Shown here piece by piece: positions 16,713 through 24,885 of a DNA stretch of 64,000 nt. Location of the stretch: assembly GCF_001277295.1 (NCBI RefSeq), contig NZ_CP011456.1:2728001-2792000 (forward strand). Reading direction: 5' to 3'. The notes under the pieces were generated by a model. It was not told the origin of the DNA. It saw only the letters and a program-made list of their open reading frames with translations, and made no database searches. The translations under genes and the position numbers were made by a program. The stretch is from Anabaena sp. WA102. GTDB lineage: Bacteria > Cyanobacteriota > Cyanobacteriia > Cyanobacteriales > Nostocaceae. Position 1 is the stretch's first letter. Each line of letters starts with the position of its first letter.

Positions 16713-16836
16713 GGGAACACCAAAAAATAAATTACCCAATTTTGTGGGATGGGCAGGATGCCCATCCTTGATAATTAGCGGGCAATTCGTCCCGCACCAC
16801 AAGAAATTTTTGGGTATTTTTTTAATTGGAAGTTCC
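16713..16836. mobile_element. MITE-like element A, copy 2
   Basis: Starts GGGAACACCAAAAAATAAAT, ends TTTAATTGGAAGTTCC, 124 bp, with exact TTA duplications at 16710-16712 and 16837-16839. Close to the copies at 6361-6484 and 61614-61736. Confidence 0.87.
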
Positions 16837-16847
16837 TTAATTCACAT

Positions 16848-16894
16848 TCCTAAGTTTTTGTCGTTGACTGAGCCAGGATGTTATCTAAAGTTAT
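16848..16894. repeat. 47-bp direct repeat H, copy 2
   Basis: Matches 16017-16063 at 44 of 47 positions (contains GTCGTTGACTGAGCCAGGAT). No gene begins directly after it, unlike copy 1. Confidence 0.85.
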
Positions 16895-16947
16895 ACTAAA
16901 AACGGCGGAGATTTGAATTTTTACAAAATAACAAAAAAGCTAGATGT

Positions 16948-17182
16948 GTAGGGGTAAAGCAAAAGCTCATTGGTGTCAACTTAACGTGAAAGCCTTGTAA
17001 AATATCAGTTTCACCCTTTCTCGTTCCCATACTCTGTATGGGAATGAATTCTAGAAGGCTCTGCCTTCTATGAAAACAGAGGCAGAGCCTCTGTAATAGC
17101 ATTCCCAGTCAGAGACTGGGAACGAGATATCATCAGGATTTGAGATTAAGTTGACACCAATGAGCTTTTGCTTTACCCCTAC
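16948..17182. repeat. 235-bp composite palindrome with perfect 37-bp arms
   Basis: The left arm (16948-16984, starting GTAGGGGTAAAGCAAAAGCT) is the exact reverse complement of the right arm (17146-17182). Inside sits a second palindromic repeat (17020-17126) bounded by CTCGTTCCC and GGGAACGAG, with TCTGCCT/AGGCAGA stems; related text lies at 24709-24885. No coding sequence. Confidence 0.85.
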
Positions 17183-17263
17183 CCATAGAATCAAACGATT
17201 AAGCCGTTTAGAGTATATTCAGCAACGCCCAAAATTTAAGGATTTACAAGATTAAAAATTTTT

Positions 17264-18985
17264 ATGAATATTAGGGTATGCCCTGCGGTTGTGGTCTTGA
17301 GTCAAAATAGCGTTACAGTGGGGCGAAGAATTACTAGTGTCTTAGCTGGTGCGAAATTATATGGTTTGGTTAATCGCACTCATGATGTTGATATTAGCTT
17401 TACCAATTTTGGCGAAACTTTACGAGAACTATTCGCTGCTGGTACACCGATAATTGGTATTTGTGCAGCGGGGATTCTAATTAGAACAATTGCACCGTTG
17501 TTAACTGACAAAGGACAAGAACCGCCAGTTTTAGCTGTAGCTGAAGATGGTAGTGCTGTTGTTCCGCTTTTGGGTGGTTTAAGTGGTGTAAATGATTTAG
17601 CACGTCAAGTGGGTTCAGCACTGAATATCCAACCAGCAATTACCACAACGGGAGATATCCGTTTTCACACTGCTTTGTTATCTCCTCCTGCTGGATATCA
17701 TTTAGCTAACCCAGAACATGGGAAAAAATTTATTGCTGATTTATTGGCTGGGGGAAAGGTTAAATTACAAGGAATAGCGCCTTGGTTGAGTGAGAGTAAT
17801 TTACCTATTGATGAAAATGGTGAGTTAATTATTCAAATTACTGAAAATTTGGGTAATTCTGATCCTAATTGTTTAGTTTATCATCCTGGGAAAATTGCGA
17901 TAGCTTTGCTCGCCGAAGGCAACGCTCTCACCAAGCCAGAACCAGATACAATCACTCAAATTCACCAAATCCTCGCAGAATCTAATTTAGCACCTGCCGC
18001 AGTGGCAGGAATATTTGCACCGCTACAACTGGCGAATAATTCCCAACTTCACTCTATAGCGACAACTTTGGGAGTTCCTACCCGTTTCCTACCCACCAAT
18101 GAACTAACGGAATTGGTTTTGGCGGCTACAGGTGCAGATAGTCGAATTGTATCATCCCCATTTTCCCAGATAGCTGTTGCCATTTCCACGCAAATTATCA
18201 ACCCTGACACCATTGGACAACCCCAGGGCAAATTAGCGATTATTGGTACGGGTCCTGGTGCATCTCAATGGATGTCACCCCAGGTAAAGGAAATTTTGGC
18301 AGCAGCGACGGATTTAGTCGGTTATAAAACTTATATTAATTTAATTGGACATCTTGCAGATGGTAAGCGTGTTCATGAATCAGATAACCGCGTGGAAGCA
18401 GAAAGGGCATATCAGGCGCTAGATTTGGCTGCATCGGGAAAATATGTAGCAGTTGTATCTTCTGGCGATCCCGGTATTTACGCAATGGCGGCGGCAGTGT
18501 TTGAGGTTTTAGAGCAATATCACAAACCAGAATGGCAAACCATTGATATTCAAGTCGCCCCTGGTATTTCGGCTATGCAAGCCGCAGCAGCCACTATTGG
18601 TGCGCCTTTGGGTCATGATTTCTGTGTGATTTCTCTCTCTGACATTTTGAAACCTTGGGAAATTATCGCTCAACGAATTACCGCTGCGGCTAAAAGTGAT
18701 TTTGTCATTGCTTTCTATAATCCTGTATCAAAAGAACGCACTTGGCAACTAGCCGCCGCGAAAAAGATTTTAATGGAACACCGCAAACCTGATACCCCAG
18801 TTGTGTTGGGACGAAATTTAGGAAGAAAGGGAGAAGAAGTCCAGGTTACGACTCTAAAGGAATTAGAACCAGCATTAGCGGATATGCGAACTGTCATTAT
18901 TATTGGTTCTTCCCACACTCGACAAATCCAGCAAGATCATAATATTTGGGTTTATACTTCCCGCCGATATAATTCTCAGGAATGA
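17264..18985 (+). CDS. cobJ: Precorrin-3B C17-methyltransferase with N-terminal CbiG-like domain
   Basis: 573 residues. The first ~300 residues are CbiG-like (GICAAGILIRTIAPLL, AVAEDGSAVVPLLGG near the start; AGIFAPLQLA near 245). From about 320 follows the CobJ methyltransferase domain: LAIIGTGPGASQWMSP (SAM-binding start), SSGDPGIYAMA, APGISAMQAAAATIGAPLGHDFCVISLSD. CobJ methylates C17 with ring contraction; CbiG opens the delta-lactone in the cobalt-early route. The fusion is common in cyanobacteria. The other corrin genes cobG-cobH-cobI lie 14 kb away behind a B12 riboswitch. ATG 17264 has no strong ribosome site. Confidence 0.93.
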   Translation: MNIRVCPAVVVLSQNSVTVGRRITSVLAGAKLYGLVNRTHDVDISFTNFGETLRELFAAGTPIIGICAAGILIRTIAPLLTDKGQEPPVLAVAEDGSAVVPLLGGLSGVNDLARQVGSALNIQPAITTTGDIRFHTALLSPPAGYHLANPEHGKKFIADLLAGGKVKLQGIAPWLSESNLPIDENGELIIQITENLGNSDPNCLVYHPGKIAIALLAEGNALTKPEPDTITQIHQILAESNLAPAAVAGIFAPLQLANNSQLHSIATTLGVPTRFLPTNELTELVLAATGADSRIVSSPFSQIAVAISTQIINPDTIGQPQGKLAIIGTGPGASQWMSPQVKEILAAATDLVGYKTYINLIGHLADGKRVHESDNRVEAERAYQALDLAASGKYVAVVSSGDPGIYAMAAAVFEVLEQYHKPEWQTIDIQVAPGISAMQAAAATIGAPLGHDFCVISLSDILKPWEIIAQRITAAAKSDFVIAFYNPVSKERTWQLAAAKKILMEHRKPDTPVVLGRNLGRKGEEVQVTTLKELEPALADMRTVIIIGSSHTRQIQQDHNIWVYTSRRYNSQE

Positions 18986-19474
18986 TGTTTTTTCTATTAA
19001 ACATAATATCCTTCTTCTTTCTTCCTTTCTCCTGACTCCTTTAAGATATAACTCTCTTAATTATGTCTAGTTTATATCTGAGAAAGACTTGATTTTTTTA
19101 TTCTCATCATCAACAATAAAAACATCATGTTTCAGACATGATTGTAGCCAATAAAAGTGACAGAAGCCCTGATAATGTCCGCCCTTGCGGACATTTTACT
19201 TATTATAAATTCTTGAAAAAAATGACAATTATATATTGAAAATTCATTCAGAGGGAACAGGGAACGGGCAACAGGGAACAGAAAAAACTCATGTTTAAAA
19301 ACATGAGATTGAAATAATGACACTGTTTTTTTTCGTGCTACGCATCTTTTAAAAACATCTTTTTCTTGACTGAATCTCTAAACTCAGCAAATGAGTGTTT
19401 CTTATCTGTTCCCAGCTAAGAATTCCCTCCTATTTCTCCATAAGGTGAGCAGTCGAACTATTTTTTTCTCAAGA
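18986..19474. other. Intergenic stretch between cobJ and tRNA-Gly
   Basis: Contains a hairpin (19174-19195) and, at about 19436-19466, text resembling one end of the 161-bp insertion at 43784-43944 (CCATAAGG, GAGC, GTCGAAC). Inverted TGTTTAAAAACATGAG-type text is present near 19290. No gene is supported. Confidence 0.55.
19174..19200. terminator. Hairpin, possible bidirectional terminator
   Basis: AATGTCCGC and GCGGACATT form a 9-bp perfect stem with a CCTT loop, followed by TTACTTATT. It lies 190 bp after cobJ, so its link to that gene is uncertain. Confidence 0.45.
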
Positions 19475-19545
19475 AGCGGGTGGCGGGAATCGAACCCGCA
19501 TGATCAGCTTGGAAGGCTGGAGTTTTACCACTAAACTACACCCGC
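19475..19545 (-). tRNA. tRNA-Gly (anticodon TCC)
   Basis: On the minus strand the acceptor stem GCGGGTG/CACCCGC, D arm GTTT..AAAC, anticodon loop CTTCCAA and T arm GCGGG-TTCGATT-CCCGC all fold. The anticodon TCC reads GGA/GGG. CCA is not encoded. The outermost pair of the anticodon stem (C/A) appears mismatched. Confidence 0.95.
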
Positions 19546-19595
19546 GTGCTTCTGACTTAATTAAGATAACATGGCTTTTATAAAATTGCAAGTAG

Positions 19596-20777
19596 TTATG
19601 GAGAATTTATGGATTTAATTTTGAGACGAATATATAAATTGCTTAAATCTGGTTTTGATCCGTCTTGATTATAAGCAGCAAGAAAACTTTCTTGTGCAAA
19701 TATCTGGTTAAGTGCTTGTTCATAAATATTTGCTTGGCTGCGGAGTGCGGCGGGTTCAATCGTGATGATTATCGCTTGTTGAAATTTTCCATTTTTATCA
19801 ATTACTAAACTAGCCAGTATATTTGCTGGTTTGAGATCCTCATCGCTGGGAAGTATACTAGCCTCTAAATCTTTTTCTGTACTTCCTTTGTATTCAGCTA
19901 GAACATCTGGTAAAGCATCGGTTATGAGTTGTTTTTGTTGTATTAATTCACTAACTTCTTCTTTGAGTAGAGGACTGACGGTAGCTATAGCACCCCCTCC
20001 ATTGGTGGTTGGGGACGCTTCTGGTTCTCGGTTAGGATTTACGGAAGGTTCTGCTGTGGGAGTTGGGGAATCAGTAGGAATGTCTTGACGGAGGAGAGTT
20101 CCCTTTCCTAGTTTCACTTCTTGACGACGATTCCAGGGAAGTTCACTATCTGGAATTATTGGTGTTGCTTCTGGTGTTGCTTCTGGTATTGGGTTTGTGG
20201 GATAGAATTGTTGTCTAACTCGTGATTTTTCAACTTCGGTTTTTTCAGGTTCAGGTTTTTCAACTTCAATTTTTCTAACTTCAGGCTTTTCAACTTCAAT
20301 TTTTCTAACTTCAGGCTTTTTAACTTCAATTTTTCTAACTTCAGGCTTTTTAACTTCAATTTTTCTAACTTCAATTTTTCTAACTTCAGGCTTTTGAGTT
20401 TTATCTTGTTCTGTTAAATGAATTTTAGAAATTATCTCACCATCATTTTGATTGTTGGGTGTAGTGGGTGGTGATTTTGGTGAAGATGAAAAAGAAGATT
20501 GCGGTTTAATCTTTGGAGTTGTTGATTGATGTTTAATTGTGGATTTTGGTTCGGAAGCAATTTCAATAATATCAATGGGAATCGAACTTTGGTTAGAGCG
20601 AGGAAACCAAGCTTGAAATTCATTAGATGAACGCATTAACCAAAATACTAACAAATGAATAGAGACAGAACCAATACATACAACAGTCCATAACCAAGGT
20701 GGATCACTATGTCGTCTCAATGGTTGAGATGTAATCGAACTATCGCTTAAATGATTATTGATCAACGTTGGCATCAT
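19596..20777 (-). CDS. TonB-like energy-transducer family protein with KPEVRKIEV repeats
   Basis: 393 residues. A single N-terminal membrane helix (WLWTVVCIGSVSIHLLVFWL, about 29-48) is followed by a long Pro/Ser/Thr/Lys/Glu-rich periplasmic stretch and a compact C-terminal region (about 300-390: ILASLVIDKNGKFQQAIIITIE) resembling a degenerate TonB C-terminal fold. Residues about 128-187 are tandem decapeptides (EVRKIEVKKP variants), encoded by 30-bp DNA repeats at about 20220-20400. TonB proteins carry proton-motive energy to outer-membrane receptors. No ExbB/ExbD is adjacent, so a role in TonB transport is inferred only. The first of two ATGs is shown. Confidence 0.75.
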   Translation of the reverse strand: MMPTLINNHLSDSSITSQPLRRHSDPPWLWTVVCIGSVSIHLLVFWLMRSSNEFQAWFPRSNQSSIPIDIIEIASEPKSTIKHQSTTPKIKPQSSFSSSPKSPPTTPNNQNDGEIISKIHLTEQDKTQKPEVRKIEVRKIEVKKPEVRKIEVKKPEVRKIEVEKPEVRKIEVEKPEPEKTEVEKSRVRQQFYPTNPIPEATPEATPIIPDSELPWNRRQEVKLGKGTLLRQDIPTDSPTPTAEPSVNPNREPEASPTTNGGGAIATVSPLLKEEVSELIQQKQLITDALPDVLAEYKGSTEKDLEASILPSDEDLKPANILASLVIDKNGKFQQAIIITIEPAALRSQANIYEQALNQIFAQESFLAAYNQDGSKPDLSNLYIRLKIKSINSP

Positions 20778-21532
20778 GTTAATTCAAAACTTGAATATTC
20801 TAGTAGTTCGTCAAATTTATTTTGACGGGTAATGAGCGGAAAAAACTTCTGTTCTTCCCTCCCCTGCCCCCGGTGCCTCTCTTCTCCCCCTGCTTGCCTT
20901 CACCCGTCATTTTCGGGTTGACAGACTACTAGTAGTTCGGTTCTTTTTATAGAAAATCTGGGTAACTGTTCACACTCCCCCCTATCTTTAAAGAGAGATC
21001 AAGGATTTCGATAATTTTAGAGGGGGGGAGTGAATAACTACAAACCTGGTTCAAAATCATTGGCAGCCGCATTGTGTGAGCATTTCATTAAAAATATGGG
21101 GATAATTGTTTATAACCTTTGTCCCATAAGGGTTTTGTAACAATCAATCCTCAATCACCATAAAAGAGACGCAAGAGCCGAATATTTTTTTAATTGGAAG
21201 TCTCTTACTTTCAGGGTGGTGAACATGGCGATCATTATAGGTTATTATTCCCATATCCACTACTCAGTATTTATCTTATCAGCCTCTCCAGTTCTCAATT
21301 AGGAAAATTTTTAGCTCTCATCCGCTAAAATATCTAGTTTAGATAGATTTTACTACGTTATTAATAAGTTATCCTAACTAGGTAGGTGAACAGAAAAAAC
21401 TGAAATTATGTAATGAACCTTCACTCTCTCAGGGAGCCAAGCCGCTGAGTGGCTAGTATATTGTGGATTAACAGCCACCAAAAGGCTTTCAACCTTATTC
21501 CTGCAATCAATCAAATTAATCCCTAACTAGCT
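20778..21532. other. Intergenic stretch with repeat fragments
   Basis: AGTAGTTCG text is repeated near 20800 and 20930. A right-end fragment of element A (TTTAATTGGAAGTCTC) lies at 21187-21204 without a matching left end. A left-end-like AGGTAGGTGAACAGAAAAAA lies at about 21381-21400 and resembles element C copy 5. No gene is supported in these 755 bp. Confidence 0.55.
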
Positions 21533-22129
21533 TTGAAATCCTGGTTTTTTAACCCTACCCAACCCCCAGTAAACCGAGAAACTGCGACTCTAACTATTGG
21601 AAAACTCCAAATTCGCGTAGCTACGCCTGATGATCTAATAAGTATTGCCCAAATTGTGGCTGAAAGCTTCCACTCCCAAGAGGGTTTGTGGAGTTGGGCT
21701 TTCCCTTTGTTTCGTATAGGTATTTATGAGGATCTAAGGCATCGGATCAATTCTCCCACACCCCATCATATTTGTTTAGTTGCTGTTGATACTGCCACTG
21801 AAAATCAGAAAATTATGGGAACTATAGAAATGAGTGTTAGGGGTAATTATCCTTGGATTGGTGTAAATCCGGGTTTCCCTTATATATCTAATTTAGCTGT
21901 TGATCCGGGTTGCCGTAGACTGGGTGTAGGCTCTAGTTTATTGATTCGCTGTGAGCAAATTTCCCAGGAATGGGGATTTCAAGATTTATATCTCCACGTT
22001 TTAGAACATAATCATCATGCCCGTCAGCTTTATTTTAAGTTGGCATATCGCGTACATAAGGTTGAATCTCCCTGGGATGCGCTTTTCCTTAATCGCTCAC
22101 GTGAGATATTACTGCATAAACGTATATAG
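21533..22129 (+). CDS. GNAT-family N-acetyltransferase
   Basis: 198 residues from a TTG start (MKSWFFNPTQPPVN). The GNAT core is visible: IRVATPDDLISIAQIVAESF at the start, then ISNLAVDPGCRRLGVGSSLLIRCEQ (motif A, acetyl-CoA pyrophosphate loop RRLGVG), then LYLHVLEHNHHARQLYFKLAYRV (motif B). Substrate unknown. No clear ribosome site precedes the TTG, but the amino acids before motif A look family-like, so the start is accepted with caution. Confidence 0.85.
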   Translation: MKSWFFNPTQPPVNRETATLTIGKLQIRVATPDDLISIAQIVAESFHSQEGLWSWAFPLFRIGIYEDLRHRINSPTPHHICLVAVDTATENQKIMGTIEMSVRGNYPWIGVNPGFPYISNLAVDPGCRRLGVGSSLLIRCEQISQEWGFQDLYLHVLEHNHHARQLYFKLAYRVHKVESPWDALFLNRSREILLHKRI

Positions 22130-22361
22130 GAGAAGTCGGAGAGAAGGAAGGCAGAAGAAAGTCACATTTTGGATTTCATGAAAGTGCCTAAGTAGGGTTT
22201 GCTGATAGCGTAGGGTGGCGTTAGCCATATAAACCTACAACCCAGACACATGAAGAGTTTCATCTGTATAAAAGGTAAATGAGGTGCAAGAAAAATATCT
22301 CATAGCATCAAAAATCGCTCAATTTTCCAGACTTGATATTACTTATAACTTCTTCTAAATC

Positions 22362-22521
22362 CTCCTGATAGCGCAGCGTGGCGTTAGCCATACTCCCGAA
22401 TGGGCGCAGTCCCTGCGCCCCTACCTCCTGATAGCGTAGCGTGGCGTTAGCCATACTCCTGAATGGGCGCAAGCCATGCGCCCCTACCTCCTGATAGCGT
22501 AGCGTGGCGTTAGCCATACTT
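22362..22521. repeat. 63-bp tandem repeat, about 2.5 units
   Basis: Units start at 22362, 22425 and 22488. Each carries AGCGTGGCGTTAGCCATACT and, in the two full units, a GGGCGCA..TGCGCCCC palindrome. Confidence 0.85.
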
Positions 22522-22887
22522 CTAGCCCTCACAGACAACTTTTTCAAACACCCTCTAAGTAACGGAAAGTAAAGTTAAGGAAATGTAGGTTGGGTTGAGC
22601 GACAGCAAGACCCAACCAAATCCTTGATAATGTTGGGTTATGGCTGATGCCTCCGGCGATAGCGAAGCGCTGCTGCAAGCAGTTCGCAGGGATACGCCTC
22701 CCGTCAGGGATACGTTCCACAACCCAACCTACCGGATAATGACTTTTTAGGCTTAACCGAGGAGTATTGACTCTGGATTGATTGAAATCCAGCATTAATC
22801 CCATAGAATAGGATAATTAAAATAACTAAAAGTGCGTGTTTATTTCTGAAATAAATGATACTGTTCAAGTAATATCAGAGAACAGTA

Positions 22888-23013
22888 AGTAGGTTGGCGT
22901 TGAAAATTGTCGTTATGGCAAGGCAAAAGGCAAGAGGCAAGAGGCAAGAGTGAAGAAGGTTTAGGCGATTTTACATTTCTTTACACAGTTTGGTTTTATT
23001 GTGTTCACCTACT
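22888..23013. mobile_element. TA-flanked element C, copy 3
   Basis: 126 bp, nearly identical to 10907-11032, with TA at 22886-22887 and 23014-23015. It ends 46 bp before the next gene and forms its upstream region. Confidence 0.8.
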
Positions 23014-23059
23014 TATATCAAACTATCACATTCAAAACAGTGTTATTAACCAAATTATC

Positions 23060-23521
23060 ATGCCAGATGGAAATGGGCAATTTAATGGCTCTAATCTCCT
23101 CACACTAATTCATGGTGGCAAGGTTTTTATGGTTAATAGTCGGAGAAGGAATGGGTTAATACTTTTTAAAGAATATCATGCGGAGTTTGCCGGACCTGGA
23201 GCAGCGATTGGTGGAGATCATGATAGTGATTGCCAAGGGATTTTACCCATAGGCAATCTTTCTTTGTTGACTCCTGAATCCCATGAACATCGTCAGAAAG
23301 CTTATTTGCTTAGGCGACAATGGATACGTTTAATTAAACAAATTACTGAGAGTCCAATTGCTAAAGAACGAGTACAAAAGATTCTTGATCAGTTTGAGGT
23401 ATTTTTCCCGTCTGAAATAGTGGCTTGTATCCCAGATGAGGCTTTTGCGATGTTAGTAGGTGTGTTAACACAAACTGTAACGATTGTTCGTCGCGTAGGC
23501 ATTGATACCAAAAATAAATGA
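23060..23521 (+). CDS. Conserved-looking hypothetical protein
   Basis: 153 residues from ATG 23060 (MPDGNGQFNGSNLL). The frame extends upstream into element C, which is not coding, so this ATG is preferred. Features: a possible small beta-rich part (GKVFMVNSRRRNGLILFKEYHAEFAGPGAAIGG), then helices (RRQWIRLIKQITESPIAKERVQKILDQFEVFF). No signal peptide or membrane helix. No family recognised. Downstream hisC is convergent, so it stands alone. Confidence 0.7.
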   Translation: MPDGNGQFNGSNLLTLIHGGKVFMVNSRRRNGLILFKEYHAEFAGPGAAIGGDHDSDCQGILPIGNLSLLTPESHEHRQKAYLLRRQWIRLIKQITESPIAKERVQKILDQFEVFFPSEIVACIPDEAFAMLVGVLTQTVTIVRRVGIDTKNK

Positions 23522-23541
23522 GTGGTAATTAGTTGCTACTT

Positions 23542-24675
23542 TTACAATAATGCTTGTATTCGCTCCAGGGTGCGGGTGTTTTCTGCGGGTGTACCGATAG
23601 TGATTCTTAAGCCATTGGGTAAAAGTCTAATCAGAGTCCCTTGATTTCTCAGTTTTTGGTTGAGATTTGTTAAAACGGTGGTTGATAATTGAGAGTCATC
23701 GGTTTTAATCCGCAAGTAAATAAAGTTGGTGCTGCTGGGTGTAATTTCCAGGGTTGGGTGTGCAGATAAGGCTGTGATCATTTTCGTTCTTTCGCTGAGG
23801 GTTTGGGGGATTGACTCTAGCAAAAGTTGCCGATTTTCTAATGCCATGAGGGCGGCGGCGATGGAAAAACTGGGAAGATTGTAGGGAAGACGAACTTTTT
23901 CTAAAATTGCGATCGCCTCTGGATGAGCGATACAATAGCCTACACGCATGGCAGCCAGACGAAAGGCTTTAGAAAAGGTGCGTAATATTACCCAGTTAGG
24001 ACGCTGTAATAATTCTCCAGCTAAGGTGGTTTGACTAAATTCAAAGTATGCTTCGTCAATAACTACTAAAATTTCTTCTGGTAAACTTTTTAACCATTCT
24101 AGTTCCGCTGCTGTTAAAGAATTAGCGGTAGGGGAATTGGGGTGAACAACAAAAACGACGCGAATGGGCGGATTTTGTGTTTGGGAAATTGCCGATTTTG
24201 CGGCTGTTAAATCAGTTTCAAAGTTGCTGTGATTTCTGCCTACTGTAACTACAGGAATGCCTAAAGTCTGAGCTAAAATTCCATACATGGAAAAGGTAGG
24301 ATTGGCGACTAGTATAGAACCTTCTCCCCCTAAACAGGTAGCAATTAATAGGGATCTAATTAATTCATCTGAACCATTACCGACGGAAATATTCGCAGCG
24401 GTGAAAGTTGAATTTTCTAGATTTGCTGATTCATTGACATATTGGGAAATGGCATTTTTTAGAGTTTCGTGTCCACCATCAGGATAACGATTAGTTTCAA
24501 TAATTTGTTGATAAGTCCAGGCTAATTTTTCTTTGATTTCCGGTGGTAAATCTAAAGGACTTTCATTAGTATCTAATCTGTCAAATTGGATAGCGACTGG
24601 TTCAGCACTATCACTACCAGGATGAGCTTTATAAGCGTTAAGTTGGGATAAATCGGAACGAATAAATTTAAGCAT
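23542..24675 (-). CDS. hisC: Histidinol-phosphate aminotransferase
   Basis: 377 residues, a class I/II fold aminotransferase. Substrate-binding N-terminal DTNESPLDLPPEI, cofactor-binding GNGSDELI near residue 98, VDEAYFEFS near 207 and the PLP lysine in RTFSKAFRLAAMRVGY near 235 are intact. It makes histidinol phosphate (histidine pathway) and may also use aromatic amino acids. No other his genes are adjacent. Confidence 0.93.
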   Translation of the reverse strand: MLKFIRSDLSQLNAYKAHPGSDSAEPVAIQFDRLDTNESPLDLPPEIKEKLAWTYQQIIETNRYPDGGHETLKNAISQYVNESANLENSTFTAANISVGNGSDELIRSLLIATCLGGEGSILVANPTFSMYGILAQTLGIPVVTVGRNHSNFETDLTAAKSAISQTQNPPIRVVFVVHPNSPTANSLTAAELEWLKSLPEEILVVIDEAYFEFSQTTLAGELLQRPNWVILRTFSKAFRLAAMRVGYCIAHPEAIAILEKVRLPYNLPSFSIAAALMALENRQLLLESIPQTLSERTKMITALSAHPTLEITPSSTNFIYLRIKTDDSQLSTTVLTNLNQKLRNQGTLIRLLPNGLRITIGTPAENTRTLERIQALL

Positions 24676-24708
24676 TTGTCATTGATTGATAATTGGTGAT
24701 TATATATC

Positions 24709-24885
24709 TTGTTCCCAGTCTCTGACTGGGAATACTATCACAGAGGCTCTGCCTCTACTGTTATGGAGAATGAAGGCAGAGCCTTCTATAATTCATTCCC
24801 ATACAGAGTATGGGAATGAGAAAACGAGAAAATGAAGGCAGAGCTTTCTAGACTTCATTCCCATACAGAGTATGGGAATGAGAAA
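24709..24885. repeat. Palindromic repeat E, copy 2, running into the methyltransferase gene
   Basis: GTTCCCAGTCTCTGACTGGG, CAGAGGCTCTGCCTCT and twice TTCATTCCCATACAGAGTAT: the same text family as 17020-17126. It covers the last codons and stop of the adjacent minus-strand methyltransferase gene. Confidence 0.8.

Larger units (their letters stand above)
22130..23059. other. Repeat-filled intergenic stretch
   Basis: Holds a CCTAAGTAGGGTTTGCTGA element end (22189-22207), a 63-bp tandem repeat (22362-22521), an element-B-like end (22540-22557), an inverted TAGGTTGGGTTG...CAACCCAACCTA unit (about 22587-22732) and element C copy 3 (22888-23013). Reading frames here are repeat artefacts. Confidence 0.65.

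Noticed and set aside
19132..19323. 63-codon minus-strand frame between cobJ and tRNA-Gly
   Set aside because: It crosses a hairpin and FPVARSLFPLN repeat-like text; no ribosome site or family resemblance.
22308..22804. Two minus-strand frames of about 80 codons
   Set aside because: Both lie in the 63-bp tandem repeat and the TAGGTTGGGTTG inverted unit; the residues repeat with the DNA and match no protein style.
23060..23521. Possible HetP-family heterocyst protein
   Set aside because: Length is similar, but the conserved HetP segment (SWACVLLLR..GYNPLHYIP type) is absent, so no name was given.
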